Assembly (NCBI GenBank): GCA_963764215.1
Contig: CAVXRS010000005.1
Location: 62,001-126,000, forward strand
Length of the DNA stretch: 64,000 nucleotides
Reading direction: 5' to 3'
DNA from: JAFDWI01 sp963764215
GTDB lineage: Bacteria; Actinomycetota; Acidimicrobiia; Acidimicrobiales; Iamiaceae
Part shown: positions 46,367 through 56,316 of the stretch, one piece after another
Position numbering within the stretch: position 1 is the first letter of the stretch
How the letters are laid out: each line of letters starts with the position of its first letter
Translations under genes and position numbers: made by a program
Notes under the pieces: generated by a model
What the model saw: only the letters and a program-made list of their open reading frames with translations
What the model was told of the DNA's origin: nothing
The model's database searches: none

Positions 46367-47123
46367 GTGACCGGGCAACGCGACCAGCCGCTGCAGGGTC
46401 AGCCGGGTCGTGGTGACCCGATCCCGACCCGGCTCCCTCGATCGGAGCCTGTCGAGGCTGGGGGCAGAGGTGGTGCGCGCCCCCGCGATCGCGTTCGCCG
46501 ATCCCGACGACGGGGGCGACGCGCTGACGGCTGCGCTGCATCGGGTCGAGTCGGGCAGCTACGACTGGGTCGTGGCGACCTCGGCCACCACACTCGAACG
46601 ACTCGAACGATCAGCCGAGGCGTGGATCCCGGCGCTGCGCGAGGTGCCGATTGCCGCGATCGGCCCCTCCACCGCCGGGGCAGTGCGAGCCGTCGGCGCC
46701 GAGGCGGCCCTGGTGCCGGGAGAGGCGGTGGGGGAGTCGCTCGTCGAGGCGTTTCCCCGCGGTGCGGGCAGGGTGCTCTTGCTCCGCCCGGAGGCGGCCC
46801 GTTCGGTGGTGCCCGAAGGACTGCGGGCAAAAGGCTGGCAGGTCGAGGAGGTCGCGGTCTATCGCACGGTGCCCGCGACGCTGGACGCCGACACGCGGCG
46901 ACGGGTGCGAATGGCCGAAGTGGTGACCTTCACCTCACCGTCGACGGTGCAGTCCCTCGTCGCCTCGATCGGAGCCGATGCGCTTCCCCCGGTCGTGGCC
47001 ACGATCGGTCCGGTCACCAGCCGCGCCTGCCGCGCAGCGGGAGTGGACGTCGCCGCCGAGGCCGAACCACACACGATCGACGGACTCGTCGACGCGGTGC
47101 GGCGTGCCGTCGAAGAACGCTGA
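46367..47123 (+). CDS. hemD: Uroporphyrinogen-III synthase (one frameshift near the start)
   Basis: About 252 residues. The chain VVVTRSRPGSLDRSLSRLGA, VVATSATTLERLERSAEAWI, AAIGPSTAGAVRAVGAEAAL, VLLLRPEAARSVVPEGLRAK then GWQVEEVAVYRTVPA and VTFTSPSTVQSLVAS fits HemD, a poorly conserved family recognised mainly by this strand-helix order and its place after hemC. GTG 46367 reads VTGQRDQPLQG and slips near 46400 into SRVVVTRS; an intact but short frame starts at 46410. Confidence 0.85.
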
Positions 47124-47152
47124 CCCCACTTGCCGTCAGTTCCAGATGGATG

Positions 47153-48238
47153 TCACTGCTCGAGCATGAGCAACTCGCGCAGCTCGGCATCGAACGGGCC
47201 GGGGTCGAGGTCGTTGCGCCGCAACCAACCGTCGTCGTAGCAGGTGTGGGCGTAGCGGTCGCCGGCGTCGCAGATCAACGACACCAATGAGGCGGTCTCC
47301 CCGGCTGCGTGCAGTTCGGCGGCCAGTTGGCACACACCCCAGAAGTTCGTCCCCGTCGACGCGCCGACCCGACGACCCAGCAGGCGGTTCACCAGCCGCA
47401 TCGCGGCAATCGACGCGGCGTCGGGTACCCGGCACACCCGGTCGATGACCTCGGGCACGAACGAGGCCTCGACCCGGGTGCGGCCGATGCCTTCGATGCG
47501 ACTGGGGCGGTACGCAGCTTCGTGCGGGGGTGACGAGTGGGCGGACGTCGGGTCCCCGAGCCGTTCCCAGGTGTCGGCGAACACCGACCCTTCCGGGTCG
47601 ACGAGGCAGACGCCGGTGTCGAGTCTTCTCCAGCGGACGAATCGTCCGATCGTGGCCGAGGTGCCACCCGTGCCGGCGCCGACCACGATCCACCGGGGGA
47701 TGGGGTGGGGCTCCAGGTCGAGTTGCTCGAAGATCGACTCGGCGATGTTGTTGTTGCCGCGCCAGTCGGTCGCCCGTTCGGCGTTGGTGAACTGATCGAG
47801 GAAGTGACCGCCGGTCGTCTCGGCGAGCCGGCGCGACTCGGCGGACAGGTCGACGTCGGGATCGTCCACGAGGTGGCAGGTCCCGCCGTAGAAGCAGATC
47901 TGATCGATCTTCTCGGGCGAGGTCGATGCCGGCATCACCGCCGTGAAGGGCAGGCCGAGCAGGCGGGCGAAGTACGCCTCGGAAACCGCGGTCGACCCGG
48001 ACGAACACTCGATCAGGGCAGTTCCCGGGCCGATGTTCCCGTTGCAGAGCCCGTAGAGGACGAGCGAGCGGGCAAGACGGTGCTTGAGGCTTCCCGTGGG
48101 ATGCGCGGATTCGTCCTTGAGGTAGACGTCCACGCCGAGCCGGTCGGGCAGCGGCACGGGAATCAGATGGGTGTCGGCCGATCGGGCGGCGTCGGCCTCG
48201 ACCAGCGCGATCGCCCGGTGTACCCAGGATCGGTCCAT
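47153..48238 (-). CDS. cds1: L-cysteine desulfhydrase Cds1-like, cysteine synthase family
   Basis: 361-residue fold-type II PLP enzyme. PLP Lys52 in HPTGSLKHRLARSL; ECSSGSTAVSEAYFARLLGL; RATDWRGNNNIAESIFEQ; VVGAGTGGTSATIGRF; SRIEGIGRTRVEASFVP. It follows M. tuberculosis Cds1 (Rv3684) closely in length and motifs; Cds1 degrades cysteine to sulfide, ammonia and pyruvate and supports respiration. ATG 48238 follows TAGGTT by 6 bases. It runs against the heme genes and is back-to-back with hemB. Confidence 0.85.
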   Translation of the reverse strand: MDRSWVHRAIALVEADAARSADTHLIPVPLPDRLGVDVYLKDESAHPTGSLKHRLARSLVLYGLCNGNIGPGTALIECSSGSTAVSEAYFARLLGLPFTAVMPASTSPEKIDQICFYGGTCHLVDDPDVDLSAESRRLAETTGGHFLDQFTNAERATDWRGNNNIAESIFEQLDLEPHPIPRWIVVGAGTGGTSATIGRFVRWRRLDTGVCLVDPEGSVFADTWERLGDPTSAHSSPPHEAAYRPSRIEGIGRTRVEASFVPEVIDRVCRVPDAASIAAMRLVNRLLGRRVGASTGTNFWGVCQLAAELHAAGETASLVSLICDAGDRYAHTCYDDGWLRRNDLDPGPFDAELRELLMLEQ

Positions 48239-48244
48239 CGTCCA

Positions 48245-48250
48245 AACCTA
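48245..48250 (-). promoter_or_regulatory. -10 box (TAGGTT) for cds1, leaderless
   Basis: Minus-strand TAGGTT ends 6 bases before the ATG at 48238. Confidence 0.55.
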
Positions 48251-48342
48251 CCCGTGCCGCCCTCGGCGACTGCCTCCCGCTGGTCCTCCTCCCCGACTCC
48301 CGGGAGGGGTCCGGGGGTGGATCGTCCGGGCGGGCTGGGCGG

Positions 48343-48348
48343 TAGCGT
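48343..48348 (+). promoter_or_regulatory. -10 box (TAGCGT) for hemB, leaderless
   Basis: TAGCGT ends 7 bases before the GTG at 48356; the cds1 and hemB boxes face away from each other across about 92 bp. Confidence 0.5.
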
Positions 48349-48355
48349 GCAGATT

Positions 48356-49333
48356 GTGAGCTTTCCCCAGCGTCGCCTGCGTCGACTGCGCCGGACCCCG
48401 GCGCTGCGACGCCTGGTCGCCGAGACCCGCCTCGGCGTCGACGATCTCGTCGCCCCCTTGTTCGTACGTGAGGACATCACGGTCGCGCAGCCGATCGAAT
48501 CGCTGCCAGGCGTGCACCAGCACACCCGCTCGTCGCTGGTCGCCGAGGTGAAGCGCCTCGTCGATCTGGGCATCGGTGCGGTGATCCTGTTCGGCGTGCC
48601 GGCCCGCAAGGATGCGCCGCGGCTCGGGCGCGGACGACCCCGACGGCATCGTGCAGGTCGCCCTGCGTGACGTGCGCGACGCGTTCGGCGACGAGGTCGT
48701 GTGCATGGCCGACCTGTGCCTGGACGAGTACACCGACCACGGGCACTGCGGTCTGCTCGGCGCCGCCGGCGAGGTGGACAACGACGCCACCCTGGAGCGC
48801 TACGCCTCGGTCGCGATCGCCCAGGCCGACGCCGGTGCCGACATCGTGGCGCCTTCGGGCATGATGGACGGCCAGGTCGCCGCGATCCGGTCCGCGCTCG
48901 ACAGCTCCGGCCACGCCGGCGTCGCGATCATGGCCTACGCCGCGAAGTACGCCTCGGCGCTCTACGGCCCGTTCCGCGACGCGGCCGACGTCCAGATCGC
49001 CGATGGGGGCGACCGGCGCGCGTACCAGCAGGATCCGCGCAACTTCCGGGAGGCCCTCACCGAGATCCGCGCCGACCTCGACGAGGGCGCCGACGTGATC
49101 CTGGTCAAACCGGCGCTGGCCTATCTCGACGTGGTCGCAGCCGCCTCGGCGATCGTCGACGTGCCGCTTGCCGCGTATCAGGTGTCCGGCGAATATGCGA
49201 TGGTGCACGCGGCCGCGCAGCGAGGTTGGATCGACGGCGACGCGGTGATGCTCGAACAGCTCGGGGCCGTCAAGCGGGCCGGGGCGGACCTGGTCATCAC
49301 CTACGCCGCGGCGGACGTCGCCGGATCGCTGCC

Positions 49334-49337
<4 letters not shown>
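48356..49337 (+). CDS. hemB: Delta-aminolevulinic acid dehydratase (one frameshift)
   Basis: Porphobilinogen synthase of about 327 residues: VDDLVAPLFVREDITVAQPI, MADLCLDEYTDHGHCG with the zinc-type Cys triad, the Schiff-base Lys in IMAYAAKYASALYGPFRDAA and the second Lys in ILVKPALAYLD. The frame slips near 48625 (ARKDA to GSGADDPDGIVQVAL). GTG 48356 is set by its promoter box. The TGA overlaps the hemL GTG. Confidence 0.95.
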
Positions 49338-50625
<1,288 letters not shown>

Positions 50626-50629
<4 letters not shown>

Positions 50630-52067
50630 GCGGCGACCCCGGAGCGCACGGTCGCGGCCGACGCGGTCGTGCTCTTCGGCGCGACCGGCGACCTCGCGTA
50701 CAAGCGGATCTTTCCCGCCCTGTGGGCGATCCACCACGCGGGTCGGCTGGGGATTCCGGTGATCGGCGTGTCCTCGTCGAAATGGACCGACGAGGACATG
50801 CGCAACCGCTTCCACGAGGCGGTCTCGGCTTCCGGTGACCCTCCGGAGCCGGCACGGTGGGAGCGTCTCGCGCCCATGCTCTCCTATGTGAGCGGCGACT
50901 ATCGCGACGACGCCACCTTCGACGACCTCGCCGAACATCTGGCCGACGCGAAACGGCCCCTGTTCTACCTGGGGATCCCGCCGGAGCGCTTCGGGGACGT
51001 GATCGCCGGGCTGGGTCGGATCGGACTGGGCGAAGCAGGCCGGGTCGTGGTCGAGAAGCCCTTCGGCCGCGACCGGCAGTCCTCCGACGAGCTGAACCGG
51101 TGTCTGCACGCGGTGTTCGCCGAGGATCAGATCTTCCGGATCGATCACTTCCTCGGGAAGGAGCCGATCGAGAACCTGCTCGTGTTCCGGTTCGCGAACT
51201 CGCTGCTGGAACCCGTCTGGAACCGCAACTTCATCTCCAGCGTGCAGATCACCATGGCCGAGGACTTCGGGGTGGGCTCGCGGGGTGCGTTCTACGAGAG
51301 CGTGGGGGCCCTGCGGGACGTGGTGCAGAACCACCTGCTCCAGATCGTCGCGCTGATGGCGATGGAGCCACCGGCCGGGTCGGTCGCCGACGACCTGCAC
51401 GACGAGCGGTTCAAGCTCCTGCGCCAGGTGCGGACCTTCGACCCGGGACCAGTCGGTGCGTGGCCAGTACCGCTCGTACAAGGACGAGGACGGGGTCGAT
51501 CCGCACTCGGACACCGAGACCTTCCTGGCCGTGCGCTTCGCCATCGACTCGTGGCGATGGGCCGGAGTGCCGTGGCTGATCCGCGCCGGCAAGGGTCTCG
51601 GAGTGAGTGCCACCGAGGCGGTGGTGACCTTCGCCTCCCCACCCAGGCTCCTGTTCACCGACGACGCCCAGGCGCAGCCGGTGCCCAACCGGCTGCGGTT
51701 CCGGCTCGGCGCGGACGACGGCATCACGCTGCATCTGCAGGCCAAAGCCCCCGGCGAGACCTTGCGCACCCAGGGAGTCGACCTGCAGGTCTCCCACGAG
51801 GTCGCCCTCGGTCACCGGGAGGACGCGTACCAGCGGTTGATCGAGGACGCCATCACCGGGGAGACCCGCAGGTTCGGCAGAACCGACGCGCTGGACGAAC
51901 AGTGGCGGATCGTCGAGCGGCTGCTGGAGGATCCGCCGCGGCTGCGCCTGTATGACGAAGGCCAGATCGGACCGGCCGAAGCCGATGACCTGGCCGCGCC
52001 GTTCGGTGGTTGGGTCGCCCCGGTGGCACCGACGTCCAGGGTCGCCGGCGTCGCCCCACCCCACTGA
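50626..52067 (+). CDS. zwf: Glucose-6-phosphate dehydrogenase (two frameshifts)
   Basis: Oxidative pentose-phosphate enzyme of about 480 residues. After a break near 50650: VVLFGATGDLAYKRIFPALW, VVVEKPFGRDRQSSDELNR, active-site RIDHFLGKEPIENLLVFRFA, and EDFGVGSRGAFYESVGALRD. A second break near 51455 leads to SYKDEDGVDPHSDTETFLAV, SWRWAGVPWLIRAGKGL and a C-terminal domain. GTG 50626 overlaps hemL. It could supply NADPH for HemA; that link is inference. The ~130 bp after it hold repeat copies. Confidence 0.95.
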
Positions 52068-52101
52068 CCCTGCCCTGCCGAGCCGCCCGCCCCCCAACTC
52101 C

Positions 52102-52149
52102 GAAATCTGCACGGCCATGCCGCTCTGGGCGGCTTGGCCGGAATGTTTC
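52102..52149 (+). repeat. Dispersed ~49-bp repeat, copy D (diverged)
   Basis: GAAATCTGCACGGCC through GCCGCTCTGGGCGGC to GGAATGTTTC, the same element as copies A-C with several changes. It sits 35 bp after zwf and 12 bp before the larger structured repeat. Confidence 0.75.
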
Positions 52150-52160
52150 ACGCTGGGTGT

Positions 52161-52316
52161 GTGAGCCGGATGGCGAAGCCCGAGCGAGGAGGCCTCAGGC
52201 CGACCGAGCTCGCAAGCGGTATGGCTGCGCAGCCGCCAGGCGGAGCAGCGCTGGGCGTGTGAGCCGGATGGCGAAGCCCGAGCGAGGAGGCCTCAGGCCG
52301 ACCGAGCTCGCAAGAA
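52161..52316 (-). repeat. Structured ~100-bp repeat, two units (minus orientation)
   Basis: Read on the minus strand, two units 98 bp apart begin (G)AGCTCGGTCGGCC and contain the hairpin GGCC-TGA-GGCC, CGGGCTTCGCCATCCGGCTC and, in the complete unit, CCGCCTGGCGG plus GCTGCGCAGC, matching the array at 25155. The stop codon of the reductase gene is the TGA loop of one of these hairpins, so the repeat supplies that gene's last ~35 codons. Confidence 0.85.
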
Positions 52317-53589
52317 GGCACAGCCGACCGCTCGAGGTCAGTAGGGCACGGCGCGGCGCCAGCGTCGACACCGCCGCGTACACCGCTTCCGCCGGGCCGA
52401 TCTCGTCGGGCTCCAGCAGGTTCGCCATGATCGCCAACACCCACTCCATGAGCGACTTCGAATGCATGCCCACCCGGGTCAGCTCACGCAACAGGCGCGG
52501 GTTTCCCATCATGGCCATGAACAGGCGGGCCACCTTGAAATACAGGCCGTACTCGGCGTCGAGCAGGTGGGGGTACCGGGCCAGGGCGAGCCCGTCACCG
52601 CTGGTGATCGCCTCGGCGATCAGCTCGGCGGCGAGGCGTCCGGTCTCGTACGCATAGTCGATCCCCTCGCCGTTGAACGGGTTGATGAACCCGGCGGCAT
52701 CACCGATCGTCACCCAGTTGGGACCGACCTTCGGATCGATCGAACCGGCCATGGGCAGCCGCCCTCCCTTCACTCGCCCAACGGCGCCATCGGGGTCGAG
52801 CGCCCAGTGGGCCGGGGCGGTCCGCAGCCACTCCGCCATCATGTGCGACGTGTGTTCACGCTCCGGTAGTCGCGGAACGTGCTCAACAGACCGATCCCGA
52901 CGTTGACGGTCCCGTCGCCGAGTGGGAAGACCCAGCCGTACCCGGGCATGGCGGTTGCCACTGCGGTCGCGCACGTCCAGGGCGCTCTCGATCCAGTCGT
53001 CGTCGGAGAGCGGTGACTCGTAGTACCCGCGGATCGCCAGACCCATCGGGTACGAGCGGTCTCGTGACGTGCCGAGTGCTCGACCGATCCGGCTGTTGGC
53101 GCCGTCCGCGAGCACGACGTAGCGGGCCTCGATGTCCCGTTGCTCGCCGCTGGCCTTCTCGGTGACGGTGGCTCCACGCAACAGGCCGTGCTCCAGGAGC
53201 GGCGCCGTGGCCTCGGTGCCGTCGAAGAGGGTCGCCCCGGCGTGTTCGGCGTGACGGGCCACGACCTCGTCGAGTTCGGTGCGCCGCACCACGTAACCGA
53301 TGGCGGGAAACCGCGAGTGATCCGGCCAGGCCAACTCGAGGGTGATGCCGTGCGCCTGGGTCCGCAGTCCCCGGTTCGGATGGTGCGTGGCCAACCACGA
53401 GCCGAGGCCCATCTCGTCCAACTGGAGCACCGCCCGGGGCGTCAGCCCGTCGCCGCAGACCTTGTCGCGGGGAAACGCGGCTCGTTCGACGATGACGGTG
53501 TCGAGACCGGCCTGCGCACACCAGTACCCGGCGGCCGCACCGGCCGGGCCACCGCCGATGATCAGGACGTCGTGGCGTTCGCTCACCAC
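52195..53589 (-). CDS. Geranylgeranyl reductase family FAD protein (menaquinone reductase MenJ-like?)
   Basis: 464-residue flavoprotein: FAD motif VLIIGGGPAGAAAGYWCAQA (8-27), KVCGDGLTPRAVLQLDEMGL, VVLADGANSRIGRALG, and WVTIGDAAGFINPFNGEGID. A compensating pair of shifts at about 52960 and 52860 hides GYGWVFPLGDGTVNVGIGLL behind an Arg-rich stretch. Such enzymes saturate isoprenoid chains; beside complex III and I genes a menaquinone-reducing role (MenJ type) is plausible. The native C-terminus is replaced or extended by translated repeat sequence. Confidence 0.85.
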   Translation of the reverse strand: MVSERHDVLIIGGGPAGAAAGYWCAQAGLDTVIVERAAFPRDKVCGDGLTPRAVLQLDEMGLGSWLATHHPNRGLRTQAHGITLELAWPDHSRFPAIGYVVRRTELDEVVARHAEHAGATLFDGTEATAPLLEHGLLRGATVTEKASGEQRDIEARYVVLADGANSRIGRALGTSRDRSYPMGLAIRGYYESPLSDDDWIESALDVRDRSGNRHARVRLGLPTRRRDRQRRDRSVEHVPRLPEREHTSHMMAEWLRTAPAHWALDPDGAVGRVKGGRLPMAGSIDPKVGPNWVTIGDAAGFINPFNGEGIDYAYETGRLAAELIAEAITSGDGLALARYPHLLDAEYGLYFKVARLFMAMMGNPRLLRELTRVGMHSKSLMEWVLAIMANLLEPDEIGPAEAVYAAVSTLAPRRALLTSSGRLCLLASSVGLRPPRSGFAIRLTRPALLRLAAAQPYRLRARSA

Positions 53590-53604
53590 GTCACCTGCCC
53601 GACG

Positions 53605-54175
53605 TCAGGACGAGCAGTTCGGGATGGTCGCCGGGGTCTGTCCGGCCGCGATCTGGGTCGCCAGATCGTCGAGCGTGGCGTCGGGTGCGGCGCCGGCGAA
53701 GTGCTCCCGCTCGTAGCGCACGACGAGCACGATCTCCGAACAGCTCAGCGACCCGTCGCTGCCCTTGGGCCCGAAGCCCGGCATCTGACCGGTTGCGCCG
53801 GCGACCTTCTTGGTGGCGCCGAACGTCGTGGATCCGGTTACGGACTTCCAGTTCGTCGAGCCGATGTCGACCCATTGGATCTGGTCCTGCCACTTCGGGA
53901 ACACCTTGAGCAGCTCGCCACCGGCAAAGGCCGGACCGGAACCACCGCCGCCGGTCGCGCCATGGCACCCGGCACAGTTCGTGGCGTACAGGCTCGCACC
54001 CATGGCGTCCGGGGTGTTGGTGGCGGCCGGCGGCTTGGTCACCCCGTTGACGTAGATCAGACGCCCACACGAGCAACGCGGGGAAGAGCGCCACGGCCCA
54101 CACCGGAATGCGCCGACGGCGTCCGGCCGCTTCGACGGGATCGGTTGCTGGGGTCTGAACGGGGCTGTCGGTCAC
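53605..54175 (-). CDS. Membrane-anchored monoheme cytochrome c (one frameshift)
   Basis: About 190 residues: a cytoplasmic N-terminus (GTG 54175, VTDSPVQTPATDPVEAAGRR), one membrane helix (VWAVALFPALLVWAS), a break near 54065, then a cytochrome c domain with the heme site CAGCH in YATNCAGCHGATGGG and the distal Met in GQMPGFGPKG. A GGAGG ribosome site and a TACAGT box (54236-54241, minus) precede it. It could carry electrons from the adjacent complex III to an oxidase. Confidence 0.82.
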
Positions 54176-54325
54176 TGGTCCTCCACGTCACCGGGGGAGC
54201 CGGCTTCACGCCTGTCGTGCATGCCGGGCATCGAGCACTGTAGTCGCACCCCCATGGACCGATGCCAACGCCGGAGGGTGTCGACCGCGCGAACGTCCCG
54301 GGTCGAACGAGGACGGCCGCGGCGT

Positions 54326-54343
54326 GCCCGGGCGCACCCGGGC
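54326..54343 (+). promoter_or_regulatory. Hairpin in the 289-bp leader of the complex III operon
   Basis: A 7-bp perfect stem GCCCGGG/CCCGGGC with loop CGCA, followed 30 bp later by a CGCCC-TGCG-GGGCG stem. The gap between the divergent cytochrome c and the operon otherwise holds only a 23-codon frame (GTG near 54393) whose TAG overlaps the GTG of the next gene. Confidence 0.35.
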
Positions 54344-54464
54344 GCTCCTCGGATTGTGCTCAGCGCCCTGCGGGGCGTGCTAAAGAAGGGACCGTGATCA
54401 CCCCGTCACTCGCCGGACACGGCGCCGACAATGTGAGTCGATTCACGAACGGAAGGGTTCGGTA

Positions 54465-54911
54465 GTGGTCGCCTTCATCGGAAGCTTCGTCGTCGCCTTC
54501 ATCCTGATCGGTGTCATCGTCTCCTACGGGCGTCGACGCCCGGCCGACAAGCCGGTCACGTGGGGCGAGGCGATGATCGCCGCGGTCTTCGTGTTCTTCT
54601 GCTTCATCTGGGCCTACGGGGTCGTCCCCGAGGCGTGGATCAACTACTTCCAGAACGATCTGCAGTGGCGCCCCGACCAGCTGCTGACCGGTCCCCAGGG
54701 GACCTTGCTCAAGGGTCCGATCTCGTTCTCCAAGGCGGCGCTCGGCGACGTGATCACGACGATCATCTACGCCTTCATGATCGGCACCCACATCACCCTG
54801 TTCTCGTTCTGGAACAAGCGCGGTAGGTTGCAGGCCGAGGCCGCCCGACGTGACGACGCCCGGAGCGGGGGCCGTCGTCCACTGCTCAGCCGCAAAGGAC
54901 AACTGACGTGA
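54465..54911 (+). CDS. Unknown two-helix membrane protein at the head of the complex III cluster
   Basis: 148 residues: helix one at the N-terminus (FIGSFVVAFILIGVIVSYGR), helix two (AMIAAVFVFFCFIWAYGVVP), then EAWINYFQNDLQWRPDQLL, a third weakly hydrophobic segment (DVITTIIYAFMIGTHITLFS) and a basic tail. I know no family. Its constant proximity to cytochrome b (GTG of cytochrome b 45 bp downstream) suggests a subunit or assembly factor. Confidence 0.6.
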   Translation: MVAFIGSFVVAFILIGVIVSYGRRRPADKPVTWGEAMIAAVFVFFCFIWAYGVVPEAWINYFQNDLQWRPDQLLTGPQGTLLKGPISFSKAALGDVITTIIYAFMIGTHITLFSFWNKRGRLQAEAARRDDARSGGRRPLLSRKGQLT

Positions 54912-54955
54912 ACCTTCCCGAATTCCACGGGTCGACGCAGGAGCACCGATAGCCA

Positions 54956-55736
54956 GTGGCCAACACCATCGACAATCCCAGTCCCACCAAGGAGAAGTTG
55001 GCCGAGCTGGACGAAAAGGTCCGCGGATCGCAGGCCTGGAACTCCATCTTCCGGCCCGGCTCGGTGTTCAAGCGGGACTACGAGGACACGCCACGCAACC
55101 GCTCGTACGTCATCATGAACAGCCTGCTGTACCACCTGCACCCGGTGAAGGTGAAGCGGCACGCCGTGAAGGTCTCCTACACGCTCTGTCTGGGCGGTCT
55201 GGCGTTCTTCCTGTTCATGCTGCTCACGGTGACCGGCATCTTCCTGATGTTCTTCTACAAGCCGACCACGACGGACGCCTGGAACAGCATCTACCAGCTC
55301 CAGACGTCGGTGACCTTCGGGCTGCTCGTGCGCAACATGCACCGCTGGACCGCCCACCTGATGGTGCTCACGGTGTTCCTGCACATGTGCCCGCGTCTTC
55401 TACCACGGCGCCTACAAGCCGCCGCGCGAATTCAACTGGGTCATCGGCATCGTGCTGCTGCTGCTCACGTTCCTGTTGTCGTTCACCGGTTACCTGCTGC
55501 CCTGGGACCAGCTCTCCTACTGGGCGGTGACCGTGGGCTCGAACATGGCCGGCTACACGCCGGTGTTCGGGAACGAGGTCCGGTTCGTGCTGCTGGGCGG
55601 CAACACGATCGGCGCGAACACCCTGATCCGTTGGTACGTCCTCCACGTCCTGCTCCTGCCGTTCATCATCGTCATCTTCATGGCGGTGCACTTCTGGCGG
55701 GTCCGCAAGGACGGCGGAATGTCCGGTCCCCTGTGA
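54956..55736 (+). CDS. Cytochrome b, N-terminal b6-type subunit (one frameshift)
   Basis: About 260 residues with four helices. It aligns well with cytochrome b6: Cys78 in VSYTLCLGGLAFFL is at the position of the Cys that binds heme c(i) in b6f. Heme-b His pairs are in NMHRWTAHLMVLTVFLH and YVLHVLLLPFIIVIFMAVHF. LLSFTGYLLPWDQLSYWAV follows a break near 55393 (FLH-MARVFYHGAYKPPREF). It ends RKDGGMSGPL, as b6 does. Quinol-oxidising core of complex III. Confidence 0.92.
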
Positions 55737-55747
55737 GGTGGTGAGAG

Positions 55748-56303
55748 ATGACGACCGTCACCCCTGAATCCGAATCCGAAACCCCGGCCACCGCGACCGG
55801 GAACGGCGCCGTCGACGAGCGGCTCGCCGAAGTGGTCCGTGCCGGGTCGATCAAGGAACTGCGCACGAAGCCGACCGACAAGGTGCACGTCTGGCCGCAC
55901 CTGTTGATGATCGAGTTCGTCGCCGCCCTGATCGTGTTCCTGTTCATCGTGGTGTTCTCGATCTTCGTGAACGCCCCGCTGCAGGTGCTCGCCGACCCGA
56001 ACCACACGCTGGACCCCTCCAAGGCGCCGTGGTACTTCATCGGGCTCCAGGAACTGCTCACGATGTTCAACCCGCAGATCGCCGGGGTGCTCGGTCCGAC
56101 CATGGTGGTCATCGGGCTCATCACCTTGCCGTATCTGGACAAGAACCCCAGCAACCATCCCGAGAACCGGAAGTTCGCCGTGAGCTTCTTCACCGTGTTC
56201 GTGATGTTCTGGGCCATCATCTCGATCATCGGCGCGGCGTTCAGAGGACAAGGGATTCCAATTCACCCTGCCGTGGCACGACGGCCTGTTCTTCGACCTG
56301 TGA
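55748..56303 (+). CDS. Cytochrome b C-terminal subunit (subunit IV-like), one frameshift
   Basis: About 185 residues with three helices: HLLMIEFVAALIVFLFIVVF, the Qo-site segment DPSKAPWYFIGLQELL (APWY where most have PEWY), and FAVSFFTVFVMFWAIISIIG. After a break near 56250 it ends FTLPWHDGLFFDL. With the preceding gene it makes a split cytochrome b as in b6f and Bacillus-type complexes. ATG 55748 lies 11 bp after the first subunit. Confidence 0.88.
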
Positions 56304-56316
56304 GCTTTCGCCAGCA

